Positions 7,851 through 17,039 of a stretch of 55,355 bases of DNA are shown in pieces. This DNA is from an uncultured Candidatus Saccharibacteria bacterium. Lineage in GTDB: Bacteria; Patescibacteriota; Saccharimonadia; Saccharimonadales; Saccharimonadaceae. The translations under genes were made by a program, and so were the position numbers. Under the pieces are notes generated by a model. The model did not search any database and had not been told where the DNA came from. It was given only the letters and a program-made list of their open reading frames with translations. The stretch lies in the NCBI GenBank assembly GCA_946415265.1, contig CAMKRV010000004.1, positions 1-55,355 on the forward strand. The letters run 5' to 3'. Numbering within the stretch: position 1 is the stretch's first letter; every line of letters starts with the position of its first letter.

Positions 7851-9992
7851 GTGAATTTGCAACAACATCTAAGAAGTGAGCGAGCTCTGCGGCTAGCGGG
7901 GTTGGTAGCTTGTGGGGTGTTGCTGTTTTTGGCGGGGCTAATAATGTGTCCGCCGATGCAAGAAAACGAGGCTGATGCAACTACTGGTCAGGCTACTCCG
8001 GCGACTAGTTCAGTGACGTTAAGCATAGCGGATGGTCCTCTTTCTTTTGATCTAAAACCGATTTCGCCAGATGGAACTTTTGCAGAATCTGATGCGATGG
8101 AGATTACGGCATCTACGGATAGCTATAGTGGCTATACGCTAAGCATTGCGGCGCAGAATGGTGATAATGCTACGAAATTAATTAATACGGATACTACAAA
8201 CTGCCCGGTGACGGAGACTAAATGTTTTATTGCGCCACTCGGCAGTATTGTAACGAAGAGTGATTATGCCAGCCCAGCAGATAGCACGGCGGCGGCAGCT
8301 GTAAAAAATACGTGGGGCTTTAGCCCAAGTGAATATTTGGATGGAGGAACCAGTGTGGATAATAGCGCTACGGATGGTACGGAAAAATACTTACCAATAT
8401 CTACTTCGGCAACGAATTTGGCAAAAACAACTGTAGCTAATAGTAGTGACGCTTCAGATACTTACAGGATGAAAATTGGAGCTAGAGTGGGTGGCGATAT
8501 AATGATGGGTACATATGAAAATACTTTTGTGATTGCAGCAGTAGGAAATGGTGCGGCTTATACGATAAACTATGCGGATGGTAGTGGACAGGCTGATCCA
8601 TCTAGTATGCCAGGTACGCAGACGGGTACTTCTTATGAAACAACTATAGCTTTAAGCAATGTTCAGCCGACGAGGGCAGGATATTATTTTGCGGGATGGT
8701 GTAGTATGGAAACTAGTGATACTTCTTGTGGCGGTACTGTGTATCAGCCTGGTGGTAATTTTGGTATAGACCAAACCGCAAATGACAACACTATTAAGCT
8801 TTATGCGATGTGGACGGATTGTCAGGCTGGCACTATTTGCTACAAGGGCAACGGCAATACTGGTGGGTCTATGGGTGTCCAAAATGTAGGCACGTCTGCA
8901 ACTGAAGTTATGTTGTTGGCGTCTAACTTCCAGCGCACAGACTATGGCTTCCTGGGGTGGAGTACAGTAGAAAATCCGGTAATTGGTACGGATACAATAT
9001 ATGGCCCAATGGAGACAGTGAGTGGCCTAGATTTATCTATTTCTGGGATGAAATTGTATGCAGTGTGGAAGGAAGCGTCTACTACTCAGGCATATTTGCA
9101 AGATTGGACTGGGTGTAGTAATTTGATGCAAGTCACGTATAGTAATGGCGTGTTCACAGTGAGTGCAAATAGTTTCATAGCATTGAAAGATAAGCGCGAT
9201 AACCAGACTTATGCCGTGGCGAGATTGGCGGATGGTAACTGTTGGATGATAGAGAACTTGAGACTAGATACTGCAGGTACGGTAGGGAATAATATCAATG
9301 ATTCCAATGTGACTAACCAGAGTTTAGCACAGGGTTATGGCGGAGTGTTCAACGGTTTAGCTGATCCAGAAAATGCAAATTTTTCTGAGAATATAAATGC
9401 TAATAGCTTATATTATAGCGGGACGCAAAGTGGTGGTACGGCTTCTGTAGATATTGGCACTGATAAATATCCTGATTACCGTATGCCAAGATATAGAAAC
9501 GCTAGTACGGCTTCTCCAACTGTTAATCCTACCACGAATAATAATTATATGTATTCCTATGGTAATTATTATACTTGGGCGGCAGCCATAGCTGATACTA
9601 CATATTATGGTTCTACAAATGATCATACCACAGTGGAAACGTCTATTTGTCCGAAGGGATGGCATTTACCATACGGCAATAGTGGTAGCTCTGGCTCAAA
9701 CCTAGGTAACACAAAAGGTGGATATTATTATTTGAATCAACAAATGAGTGAGTATACTAATGGTGATGGTTTAAAGGAGTTCAGAAGCTTCCCGAATAAT
9801 TTCCTATTCTCCGGCGTCGCCTACCTTAGTGATATTAACTATCGCGGCTCGCACGGGTACTACTGGTCCTCTTCCGCGAATAATGCCACCTACGCCTATA
9901 GCCTGTACCTCGACAGTTCGGATCTCTACCCAGGTACGTTTAGCGCTTATAAGTTCTTCGGCTTTCCCGTCCGTTGTGTAGTTGGCTCTTAA
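7851..9992 (+). CDS. secreted surface protein with InlB-type repeats and C-terminal FISUMP (C-type-lectin-like) domain
   Basis: N-terminal TM/signal; YTINYADGSGQADPSSMP...AGYYFAGWC and YAMWTD repeats; LADGNCWMIENLRLD...CPKGWHLP...YYWSSS...GFPVRCV. Confidence 0.8.
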   Translation: MNLQQHLRSERALRLAGLVACGVLLFLAGLIMCPPMQENEADATTGQATPATSSVTLSIADGPLSFDLKPISPDGTFAESDAMEITASTDSYSGYTLSIAAQNGDNATKLINTDTTNCPVTETKCFIAPLGSIVTKSDYASPADSTAAAAVKNTWGFSPSEYLDGGTSVDNSATDGTEKYLPISTSATNLAKTTVANSSDASDTYRMKIGARVGGDIMMGTYENTFVIAAVGNGAAYTINYADGSGQADPSSMPGTQTGTSYETTIALSNVQPTRAGYYFAGWCSMETSDTSCGGTVYQPGGNFGIDQTANDNTIKLYAMWTDCQAGTICYKGNGNTGGSMGVQNVGTSATEVMLLASNFQRTDYGFLGWSTVENPVIGTDTIYGPMETVSGLDLSISGMKLYAVWKEASTTQAYLQDWTGCSNLMQVTYSNGVFTVSANSFIALKDKRDNQTYAVARLADGNCWMIENLRLDTAGTVGNNINDSNVTNQSLAQGYGGVFNGLADPENANFSENINANSLYYSGTQSGGTASVDIGTDKYPDYRMPRYRNASTASPTVNPTTNNNYMYSYGNYYTWAAAIADTTYYGSTNDHTTVETSICPKGWHLPYGNSGSSGSNLGNTKGGYYYLNQQMSEYTNGDGLKEFRSFPNNFLFSGVAYLSDINYRGSHGYYWSSSANNATYAYSLYLDSSDLYPGTFSAYKFFGFPVRCVVGS

Positions 9993-10058
9993 GGTTTGTT
10001 TCCCTCCGAGCCTCGTGAGCCCGCCTTCTCTTGGCGAGACAGTGTTGTAATTTTGATG

Positions 10059-10841
10059 TTATCGAGCGGCTTGGAGTAGGTGATCAAAAAGACAAGTGAT
10101 AGTGAGGGGACCAACACCGCCCACTACTGGAGTGATGGCGGTGAGATCTTTTCTGGTGTATAGTTCGGGGGCGAAGTCGCCTTTTATTACCCCATCTTCG
10201 CTGGCGGTGCCAGCATCTATAAGAGTGGCGCCAGGGGAGATGAAATCACTAGATATCAACCCCGGTACGCCCGTGGCTGATATGATTATATCAAAACTCT
10301 TAAGGTTTGTCAAGTCATCGCCGCGATGGAAGAGGGAAACATTGTAATTTGAAGTTTGAAAGATGCGGTAGAGTGGGGCGCCGACTAGCTTGCCACGGCC
10401 AACGATGGCGATTTTTTTGCTTTCTAATTTAATATCATAGCCAGCTAGAAGCCAAAGGATGGCGGTGGCGGTGGCGGAATCGTACTTGGCGTGTTGGCCT
10501 AGACCATCGACGTCTTTTGTGGGGGCGATGAGGTTGCAGAGTTCGTCGGTTTTTTCTTTTTCTAAGATGGGGAGCTGGAGGATGATGCCACTGACGGTGG
10601 AGTCTTCATTGGCGGACTGAATTTTGGTGGCGATTTCGACGGTGTCTTTGGCAAGGTAATCTTCTACTTCTACGCCGATATCTTCGCCATATTTGATTTT
10701 AAGATTGACATACTTAGTGATGACGGGATTATTGCTATCACGGATAATGAGGAGCTTGGGCTTACTTTCAAGGCTGGCTACCTGGTGAGCTTGACGCTCC
10801 TTAATAAAACTAGCGAGATCTCTACCGTTTAAAGATTTCAT
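10059..10841 (-). CDS. folD: bifunctional methylenetetrahydrofolate dehydrogenase/cyclohydrolase
   Basis: GIILQLPIL, KDVDGL, VGRGKLVGAP, TPVVGGVGPLTITCL motifs. Confidence 0.93.
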   Translation of the reverse strand: MKSLNGRDLASFIKERQAHQVASLESKPKLLIIRDSNNPVITKYVNLKIKYGEDIGVEVEDYLAKDTVEIATKIQSANEDSTVSGIILQLPILEKEKTDELCNLIAPTKDVDGLGQHAKYDSATATAILWLLAGYDIKLESKKIAIVGRGKLVGAPLYRIFQTSNYNVSLFHRGDDLTNLKSFDIIISATGVPGLISSDFISPGATLIDAGTASEDGVIKGDFAPELYTRKDLTAITPVVGGVGPLTITCLFDHLLQAAR

Positions 10842-11881
10842 TAGTTGACTCCTGGGATTTTGATGGGTGGGTTGATGATTTCTACGGGTTCTTGTTCTAG
10901 CCAGTAGCCGTAAGTATCGTAGACTTTGTTCACGATTTCTTCGCGGGCGGCGGCGAGATCTTGGTAAGATTTGGCGGATTCGTTGATGAGAACGAGTGCG
11001 GCTTTGGGGTTGACGCGGAAACCATGGAGAAGTTTATCGGAAAAACCGGCTTTTTCGATAAACCAGCCAGAATTGATTTTGTAGCCGTCTTTGCCGTGGT
11101 AGACTGGATAACCTTTGGCTTCGGCGATTTCGGCTTCTGGTTCTGTGAGATAGATATTTTTAAAGAAGGAGCCGGAGCTGGCTTTCTCTAGTGGATCTGG
11201 GAGTTTATCGGCGCGGATGGCACTGACGATGGCACGAATGCCCTGGGGGCTAAAATCTTTGATATTGTGATCTGAAGCGTATTTTTCGATAGAGCGATAG
11301 AAAGGGGGTTCCATTTGGCCGGAAGTAAGATGTAGGGTGATGGAGATGACAAAGTAGCGATTTTTTTCGGTGGTGTTGAGAATGCTTTTACGGTAAGAAA
11401 AACCGAGATCGTCATGAGAGAGTGTCTTGAAGGTGTGGCTTGCGGTATCGTAGACTTCGATAGATTCTAAAGTATCGGCGATTTCTTGACCGTAAGCACC
11501 GATGTTTTGTACGGGGGCAGCACCGGTGAGACCGGGGATTTTGCTGAGGGCTTCAATACCAGTGAGGCCTTTTTTGCAGGCGTATTCTACGACGTTATCC
11601 CAATATTCGCCGCCCATAATGGTGAGGTTGACGCCATCTGGTGTGGGCGTTTCTGAAATGCCATGCATACGGTTGATGATGATGGCGCCGCTAAAGCCTT
11701 CATCGTGGCCGATGGTGTTGGCGCCGTAGCCGAGTATAAAAGTGGGCATATTATAAGTGGCGGCAAAATCGTAAGCATCAGGGATTTCTTCGGGGCGTTC
11801 AATTTCTAAGACATAGCGAGCTGGGCCGCCCAGGCGCATGGTAGTAAGACTGGAAATTAAGATATTTTCGTTAACGCGCAT
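10841..11881 (-). CDS. murB: UDP-N-acetylenolpyruvoylglucosamine reductase
   Basis: TTMRLGGPARYVLE, GLTGIEALSKIPGLTGAAPVQNIGAYGQEI, SGSFFKN, GWFIEKAGF motifs. Confidence 0.93.
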   Translation of the reverse strand: MRVNENILISSLTTMRLGGPARYVLEIERPEEIPDAYDFAATYNMPTFILGYGANTIGHDEGFSGAIIINRMHGISETPTPDGVNLTIMGGEYWDNVVEYACKKGLTGIEALSKIPGLTGAAPVQNIGAYGQEIADTLESIEVYDTASHTFKTLSHDDLGFSYRKSILNTTEKNRYFVISITLHLTSGQMEPPFYRSIEKYASDHNIKDFSPQGIRAIVSAIRADKLPDPLEKASSGSFFKNIYLTEPEAEIAEAKGYPVYHGKDGYKINSGWFIEKAGFSDKLLHGFRVNPKAALVLINESAKSYQDLAAAREEIVNKVYDTYGYWLEQEPVEIINPPIKIPGVN

Positions 11882-12070
11882 AATAATGAAATTATAACAT
11901 ATTTTGGTGTGAAAATTAAGCTTAGGCGGAATAGAGATAGGCAGAAGCGTAATAATTTATGAAGTGTAGTTTTCGCTGGGGGTTGAATTTTGCAATAGGG
12001 TGTGATAAGTAAAGGCCAGGAAATAGGGGTGGCGTATGTTAAAACAATGGTAAGGAGAAAGGAGGGTTTT

Positions 12071-12145
12071 ATGATGTTTGAAGTTGAAGAAATAAAAATC
12101 GCTGTCAAACTCAAAAAGATTCGTCGTAAGAACGGCGAATCATAA
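12071..12145 (+). CDS. small ORF (24 aa) upstream of recA
   Basis: MMFEVEEIKIAVKLKKIRRKNGES* preceded by aaaggaggg; hairpin GATTCGTCG/CGGCGAATC spans its 3' end. Confidence 0.4.
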   Translation: MMFEVEEIKIAVKLKKIRRKNGES

Positions 12146-12246
12146 CAAAACCTAACTGATATAATCCTACCATACGAGATCGTGAAAGTCAACTCTATTT
12201 TCTAACCAGATTTATTATATAATATAAAAAGAAAGGTAATACTATT

Positions 12247-13272
12247 ATGGCGAAAAAAGATGCGGTGGCAGAAAATAAAAAAGATAAACAGGAAGACGGC
12301 AAAAACGAAGCGCTGAAATTAGCAATTGCACAGATTACGAAGCAATTTGGCGACGGTTCAATCATGAAGCTGGGGGAAACACCAAAGATGGATGTAGAGC
12401 TTTTACCTTCAGGCTCTCTTTCTTTAGATTTAGCACTTGGTGGAGGCTGGCCAAAAGGGCGGATTATCGAAATCTACGGACCGGAATCTTCTGGTAAAAC
12501 GACTTTGGCGCTTCATGCAATTGCTGAGATGCAAAAACAGGGTGGCCAGGCGGCGTTTATCGATGCGGAGCATGCTTTGGATCCGGCATACGCCAAAAAA
12601 ATCGGGGTAGATACGGCAAATCTATTAATATCACAGCCAGATAACGGTGAGCAGGCGCTAGAGATTTGTGAAACTTTGGTGCGTTCTAATGCAGTAGACC
12701 TTATTGTGGTGGACTCGGTGGCGGCTTTGGTGCCACAGGCTGAGATTGACGGCGATATGGGTGATGCGCAGATGGGGCTTCAGGCGCGACTAATGAGCCA
12801 GGCCATGCGTAAACTCACGGGTATTATTTCTAAATCGCGTGCGACAGTGATATTCATCAACCAGATTCGGATGAAGATTGGTGTGATGTTTGGTAATCCA
12901 GAGACTACTACTGGTGGTAATGCGTTGAAATTTTATGCTTCGGTGCGGGTGGACATTCGGCGAATCGGGCAAATTAAGGATGGTGATAACATTGCTGGTA
13001 ACCGCACTAAAATTAAGGTAGTGAAAAACAAGATTGCGGCGCCATTCCGCACGGCGGAGTTTGACATTATGTATAATGAAGGAATCTCTAAAACTGGGGA
13101 TATTCTGGATCTTGGCGTGCAATATGGCGTACTAGATAAGGCTGGAGCATTTATTAAATATAATGGCGAAACTTTGGGGCAAGGGCGCGAAGCGGTGAAG
13201 AGGTTATTCCGCGAAAAACCAGAGTTGATGGAAGAGATTGAAAAGAAGGTGCGTGAAAAGGCGGTAGAGTAA
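12247..13272 (+). CDS. recA: recombinase RecA
   Basis: GPESSGKTT Walker [36 protein letters not shown]. Confidence 0.98.
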   Translation: MAKKDAVAENKKDKQEDGKNEALKLAIAQITKQFGDGSIMKLGETPKMDVELLPSGSLSLDLALGGGWPKGRIIEIYGPESSGKTTLALHAIAEMQKQGGQAAFIDAEHALDPAYAKKIGVDTANLLISQPDNGEQALEICETLVRSNAVDLIVVDSVAALVPQAEIDGDMGDAQMGLQARLMSQAMRKLTGIISKSRATVIFINQIRMKIGVMFGNPETTTGGNALKFYASVRVDIRRIGQIKDGDNIAGNRTKIKVVKNKIAAPFRTAEFDIMYNEGISKTGDILDLGVQYGVLDKAGAFIKYNGETLGQGREAVKRLFREKPELMEEIEKKVREKAVE

Positions 13273-13835
13273 TGCATCACGACGAAAAGTGGCAAGAGTT
13301 TCATCAAAATGGTGAGCGAATAATAAACGGGGGACGTTTGCCTGAGAGAGGAAATCCTAAGCGTGACGGGGAAAATGTGTGGGTAGGGACGACTATTTTG
13401 TGGCTGTATCGTAAGTCTAGAAATGGGATTGAGATACTTTTCCAAAAGAGGTCACATTTTGTGGATCATAACCCAGATAAATGGGATGTTTCAGCGGGTG
13501 GGCATATAAATTATCAGGAAGATATTGCTGATGCTGCGGTTCGCGAGGCGAGAGAAGAAATAGGAATAGACATTGAGAAAGAAAAACTGAAATATTCATT
13601 TTCCCTGGCGGGCTCTAGCGGATATAATTTGTTGATATATGGATATTTTTATGATTGGACGGGGAGAGAAGACGATTTTCACTTTGATGACAATGAAGTT
13701 TCGGAAGTGAAGTGGGTATCACTTGAAGATTTTGATGAGTTCGTAAAAGGGGATGACGTGAAGAGGCCACTGAAAGGAGCGTATCATACTTTGGGGTTGA
13801 CGAAATATTGGTTAGAGTATTATGGAAATCTATAA
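13272..13835 (+). CDS. NUDIX hydrolase
   Basis: Nudix box GGHINYQEDIADAAVREAREEIGI. Confidence 0.88.
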   Translation: MHHDEKWQEFHQNGERIINGGRLPERGNPKRDGENVWVGTTILWLYRKSRNGIEILFQKRSHFVDHNPDKWDVSAGGHINYQEDIADAAVREAREEIGIDIEKEKLKYSFSLAGSSGYNLLIYGYFYDWTGREDDFHFDDNEVSEVKWVSLEDFDEFVKGDDVKRPLKGAYHTLGLTKYWLEYYGNL

Positions 13836-13872
13836 GCTGGGCGATGAAATTCCGGAGAAGAATTCGGTAAAC

Positions 13873-13901
13873 TTGACAAAAAAGCATAAGCGTGATATAA
13901 T
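13873..13901 (+). promoter_or_regulatory. sigma70-type promoter with extended -10
   Basis: TTGACA - 17 nt - TATAAT, TGA before -10. Confidence 0.8.
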
Positions 13902-14664
13902 GCAGGTAGAAGTGCTGAGGAGCGCGGGGGTTTCTGGTGACGGGTTAAAAATCACTGATATTAAACAAGCGGTGAGGAATGAAAATCGGGTAAATATTTA
14001 TATAAATGGTAAATATGCCTTCTCGCTGGATGTGGCACAAGTGGTAGATATGGGGGTAAAGATTGGGCGAGCGATTAGCGAAGAGGAATTGGCGGATTAT
14101 AAGAAAGCGAGCGAATTTGGCAAGGCTTACCAGAGGGCTTTGGAATGGGTGCTAATGCGGCCTAGAAGCGTGCGTGAACTAAAGGACTACTTGAAGCGGA
14201 GAGAGATACAGGGCGAGGCAAAAGAAAGAAAAAAAGTTTGGGAAAGAGACCGCGAAATTGCGGATTTGATTGCGAGGGGCGAAGAGGTGGATGCGAAACG
14301 ATTAGAAAAGAGAGCAGAACGAACGAAGAATAGGGTGAAGTATGATTTTAAGGATCTAATTCTAGAAAGATTGGTGGAACGAGGCTATGTGGATGACGCT
14401 AAATTTGCACGGTATTATGTAGAGAATCGATTTGTAAAAAAAGGTGTGTCACGCAAAAGATTGAAGATGGAACTGATGAAAAAGGGGATTTCGCAGGAAA
14501 TTATTGATGAGGTACTGAGCGAGCGAAATGACGAAGAAGAGATTTTGAAAATAATTGCAAAAAAACGGCCAAAATATACGGACGAGAAATTGGTGGCTTA
14601 TCTTTGTCGACAAGGATTTTTGTATGATTTGGCGCGAGATTTAGTAGAAAAAACAGAAGGTTAA
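13900..14664 (+). CDS. recX: RecX-family regulatory protein (exact start uncertain; GTG 13912 possible)
   Basis: ALEWVLMRPRSVRELKDYLKRR, YVDDAKFARYYVENR...KGVSRKRLKMELMKKGI; adjacent to recA. Confidence 0.8.
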   Translation: MQVEVLRSAGVSGDGLKITDIKQAVRNENRVNIYINGKYAFSLDVAQVVDMGVKIGRAISEEELADYKKASEFGKAYQRALEWVLMRPRSVRELKDYLKRREIQGEAKERKKVWERDREIADLIARGEEVDAKRLEKRAERTKNRVKYDFKDLILERLVERGYVDDAKFARYYVENRFVKKGVSRKRLKMELMKKGISQEIIDEVLSERNDEEEILKIIAKKRPKYTDEKLVAYLCRQGFLYDLARDLVEKTEG

Positions 14665-15260
14665 TCTTTGGATTTTTTGATGTCTGCCGGGGCGAAGCCG
14701 GGCTGTTTCTCACGAAATGGATTGACGAAATTAGGAACGAAATCCTCTGTTTCGGCTTTCTTTTTGATGGTTTTTTCTTCGTCTTTTACGATAACCTTGT
14801 AATCGGTGATTTCGACAATTTCTTTACGATGAATAGTAAGTTCTGGATCAATGAAACTTTTGAGGGCCGGACGATGAACAATGAGCTGCTGGACGACGAA
14901 ATCGTCTGAGGTGACAGTATAATCCATAACTTTGCCAAGCTTACTGCCTTTTTTGCTTTCCACTTTTAGACCTATGAGGCTAAAATTGAGCGCGAGGATT
15001 TTGCTGATTTTGACAACATCCTCGGAATCTATAAATTCGTCGGCACTATCAATTACCATGCCAAAATTAGAGTATTCGCGTATGCTAGAAGTAGCTAGAA
15101 GATTAGCGCCGGTGCGAGGAATAGGGCCGCCTTCGGCACGAAAAGCGATGATTTTGAGGGTATCTGGATCTATAATGCATTCTGATACGCGGCCAATGGC
15201 GCCGCTGGCTTGCATACTAAGAATAGGGGTACCGATTAATTTGCTTGCGGTAACTAACAT
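14661..15260 (-). CDS. PRC-barrel domain protein
   Basis: SMQASGAIGRVSECIIDPDTLKIIAFR and SKKGSKLGKVMDYTV PRC-barrel-like segments. Confidence 0.7.
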   Translation of the reverse strand: MLVTASKLIGTPILSMQASGAIGRVSECIIDPDTLKIIAFRAEGGPIPRTGANLLATSSIREYSNFGMVIDSADEFIDSEDVVKISKILALNFSLIGLKVESKKGSKLGKVMDYTVTSDDFVVQQLIVHRPALKSFIDPELTIHRKEIVEITDYKVIVKDEEKTIKKKAETEDFVPNFVNPFREKQPGFAPADIKKSKD

Positions 15261-15267
15261 AGATTAA

Positions 15268-15990
15268 TTATAACACAAGTTTTTCGGCGTCTTTGACATC
15301 GTAATTGCCGATTTTGATACGACGAAGTGCAGTAAGATAGGCGCCGGTTTTTAGAGTTTCACCGACATCTTCGGCGAGAGTGCGGATGTAGGTGCCGCTG
15401 CTACAGTGGACGCGGATGGTGAGCTCCGGATAATTGTATTTTAGGATTTCTATGCTGTAGATTTCGATTTCGCGACTAGGGATTTCGAAGTCTTTGCCTT
15501 CGCGGGCGAGTTTGTAGGCGCGGCGGCCGTTGATCTTGATGGCGGAAAATTTGGGTGGGGTTTGCCGGATTTTACCGATAAACGAGTTTAGCGTAGATAC
15601 GATTATACTCTGGGCGGGTCCTGCCGTCGCAGCTTCCCCCACCGTGCTCGCCTTACGGCTGTGCGCGTCGGGGGTCCCCCCAGCTCCGTCACCCGCCCAT
15701 GTAGAATCATATTCCGTAATTTCGCCTTCTGGGTCGCCGGTGGTAGAGGTGAAGCCGAGCCTCAAAGTAGCTTCGTAGACTTTGTCTAGCTTTAAAAATT
15801 CGTTAGATTTCTTGGTCATTTTGCCAGATAGCAAAATTAAGAGGCCGGTGGCAAATGGGTCCAAAGTGCCGGTGTGGCCAACTTTGATTTTGTGGCCGAA
15901 CTCGGCTTTTAGTTTGCCGCGGATTTTGGCGACTACGCCAAAACTAGAGATACCGGCAGGTTTGTCGATGAGGATAATCTGATCTTCCAT
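15268..15990 (-). CDS. truB: tRNA pseudouridine(55) synthase TruB with in-frame inserted palindromic element
   Basis: IDKPAGISSFGVV, KVGHTGTLDPFATGLL, PPKFSAIKINGRRAYKLAREG, SSGTYIRTLAEDVG. Confidence 0.93.
   Translation of the reverse strand: MEDQIILIDKPAGISSFGVVAKIRGKLKAEFGHKIKVGHTGTLDPFATGLLILLSGKMTKKSNEFLKLDKVYEATLRLGFTSTTGDPEGEITEYDSTWAGDGAGGTPDAHSRKASTVGEAATAGPAQSIIVSTLNSFIGKIRQTPPKFSAIKINGRRAYKLAREGKDFEIPSREIEIYSIEILKYNYPELTIRVHCSSGTYIRTLAEDVGETLKTGAYLTALRRIKIGNYDVKDAEKLVL
15611..15699. repeat. 89-bp palindromic element, copy A (inside truB)
   Basis: Terminal inverted repeat TGGGCGGGT/ACCCGCCCA; interior nearly identical to 24229-24317. Confidence 0.85.
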
Positions 15991-16028
15991 TGACATAATT
16001 GTAACAGATGTGATATAATTGGTCTACT

Positions 16029-16295
16029 ATGATAACAAAAGAGAATAAAGACAAGGCTATTGCCAAGGTTGCCCGTAATAAGGCGGATGTTGGTTCTCCT
16101 GAAGTTCAAGTTTCTATTCTTACAGAGCGGATCAAAGAAGTGACCGAGCACGTAAAGAATAACAAACATGACTTTATGGCCAAAAGAGGTTTAATTCAGA
16201 TGGTAGGGAAGCGCAAAAAGCTTCTGAAGTACCTAGAGACGACCGATTTTGAGCTTTATAAGAAAACCATCTCGAAACTAGGCCTCAGAAAATAA
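16029..16295 (+). CDS. rpsO: 30S ribosomal protein S15
   Basis: VGSPEVQVSILTERIKEVTEHVKNNKHDFMAKRGLIQMVGKRKKLLKYL. Confidence 0.97.
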   Translation: MITKENKDKAIAKVARNKADVGSPEVQVSILTERIKEVTEHVKNNKHDFMAKRGLIQMVGKRKKLLKYLETTDFELYKKTISKLGLRK

Positions 16296-16407
16296 ATTTC
16301 GGCAAGCTACTTTGTTAGCATTTGCGCTACGCAGGAGACGTACGAAAAGTACGTCTCCTTTGCGTTGCTCGATGCTGTCTCGTATCTTGCTCGAAATTTA
16401 TTTCCTG
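16286..16407. repeat. long palindromic element overlapping the rpsO 3' end
   Basis: cagaaaataaatttcg/cgaaatttatttcctg arms and apical aggagacgtac-gaaaa-gtacgtctcct. Confidence 0.75.
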
Positions 16408-16426
16408 AAAATGTATGGTAATTGAG

Positions 16427-16455
16427 AAAACCCGTCGGCGAACCGGCGGGTTTTT
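16427..16455. terminator. bidirectional terminator
   Basis: aaaacccgtcgg-cgaa-ccggcgggttttt. Confidence 0.85.
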
Positions 16456-16456
16456 G

Positions 16457-16828
16457 TCAACTGTGAAGAGACTGAATCTCTTCGATGACTTTTTGCTGGA
16501 ACAAAGAGAGGAGATATACTATCTCGTTATCCGAATGTGCATGTGGTGAAGTATTAGAGAACAATAATTTGATGGATAAGTCGCCGTTTTCGAGCTGTCT
16601 CGGAATATACGAGATGCAAACTTTGGGCGAGTCCAGCCATTCGTCGTAAATGATACCGGCTTTGGCGGATATTTTACGCTTTTTTGCGTGATGCGGATAT
16701 CCGAACAGGAACATATTTTTCCACCTACTGCAGATATCCAAAATCTCCTCTTTTACAACGGTTGATGGATTGCCATCTAAGATGATGGCGTTGTCATTGC
16801 TACTGTTAACGTAGACGCTTTTAATCAT
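16457..16828 (-). CDS. hypothetical protein
   Basis: ATG 16828 preceded by ttggagg; minus promoter at 16896-16924; terminator downstream. Confidence 0.6.
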   Translation of the reverse strand: MIKSVYVNSSNDNAIILDGNPSTVVKEEILDICSRWKNMFLFGYPHHAKKRKISAKAGIIYDEWLDSPKVCISYIPRQLENGDLSIKLLFSNTSPHAHSDNEIVYLLSLFQQKVIEEIQSLHS

Positions 16829-16895
16829 TTTAGCCTCCAAGGTACTTAGATTTTTGTCGCCTAAAAGATGGCAACAGAAAGAACCTATCTTATCT

Positions 16896-16924
16896 ATTAT
16901 ATCACAGATTGTGTTTTTTGTCAA
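16896..16924 (-). promoter_or_regulatory. sigma70-type promoter
   Basis: Minus-strand TTGACA - 17 nt - TATAAT. Confidence 0.8.
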
Positions 16925-16957
16925 TGTTTGATATACTGGAAGTAGTAAATTAAGAAT

Positions 16958-17028
16958 TGGGAAGACGGCAGATATGGGTGGTGGCCGACCTCAGACCACC
17001 ACTCATACCTGAAGTTTTCCCAAGAAAG
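16958..17028 (+). promoter_or_regulatory. structured pnp 5' leader
   Basis: gggaagac...gttttccc outer pairing enclosing GTGGTGG/CCACCAC hairpin immediately upstream of pnp. Confidence 0.6.
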
Positions 17029-17039
17029 GGTATATTTTT

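Noticed and set aside
7851-9992. Template repeat or reverse transcriptase for a DGR within this window
   Set aside because: No RT-like ORF in the track and no second copy of the C-rich 3' segment was recognised; only a remote-target hypothesis is kept.
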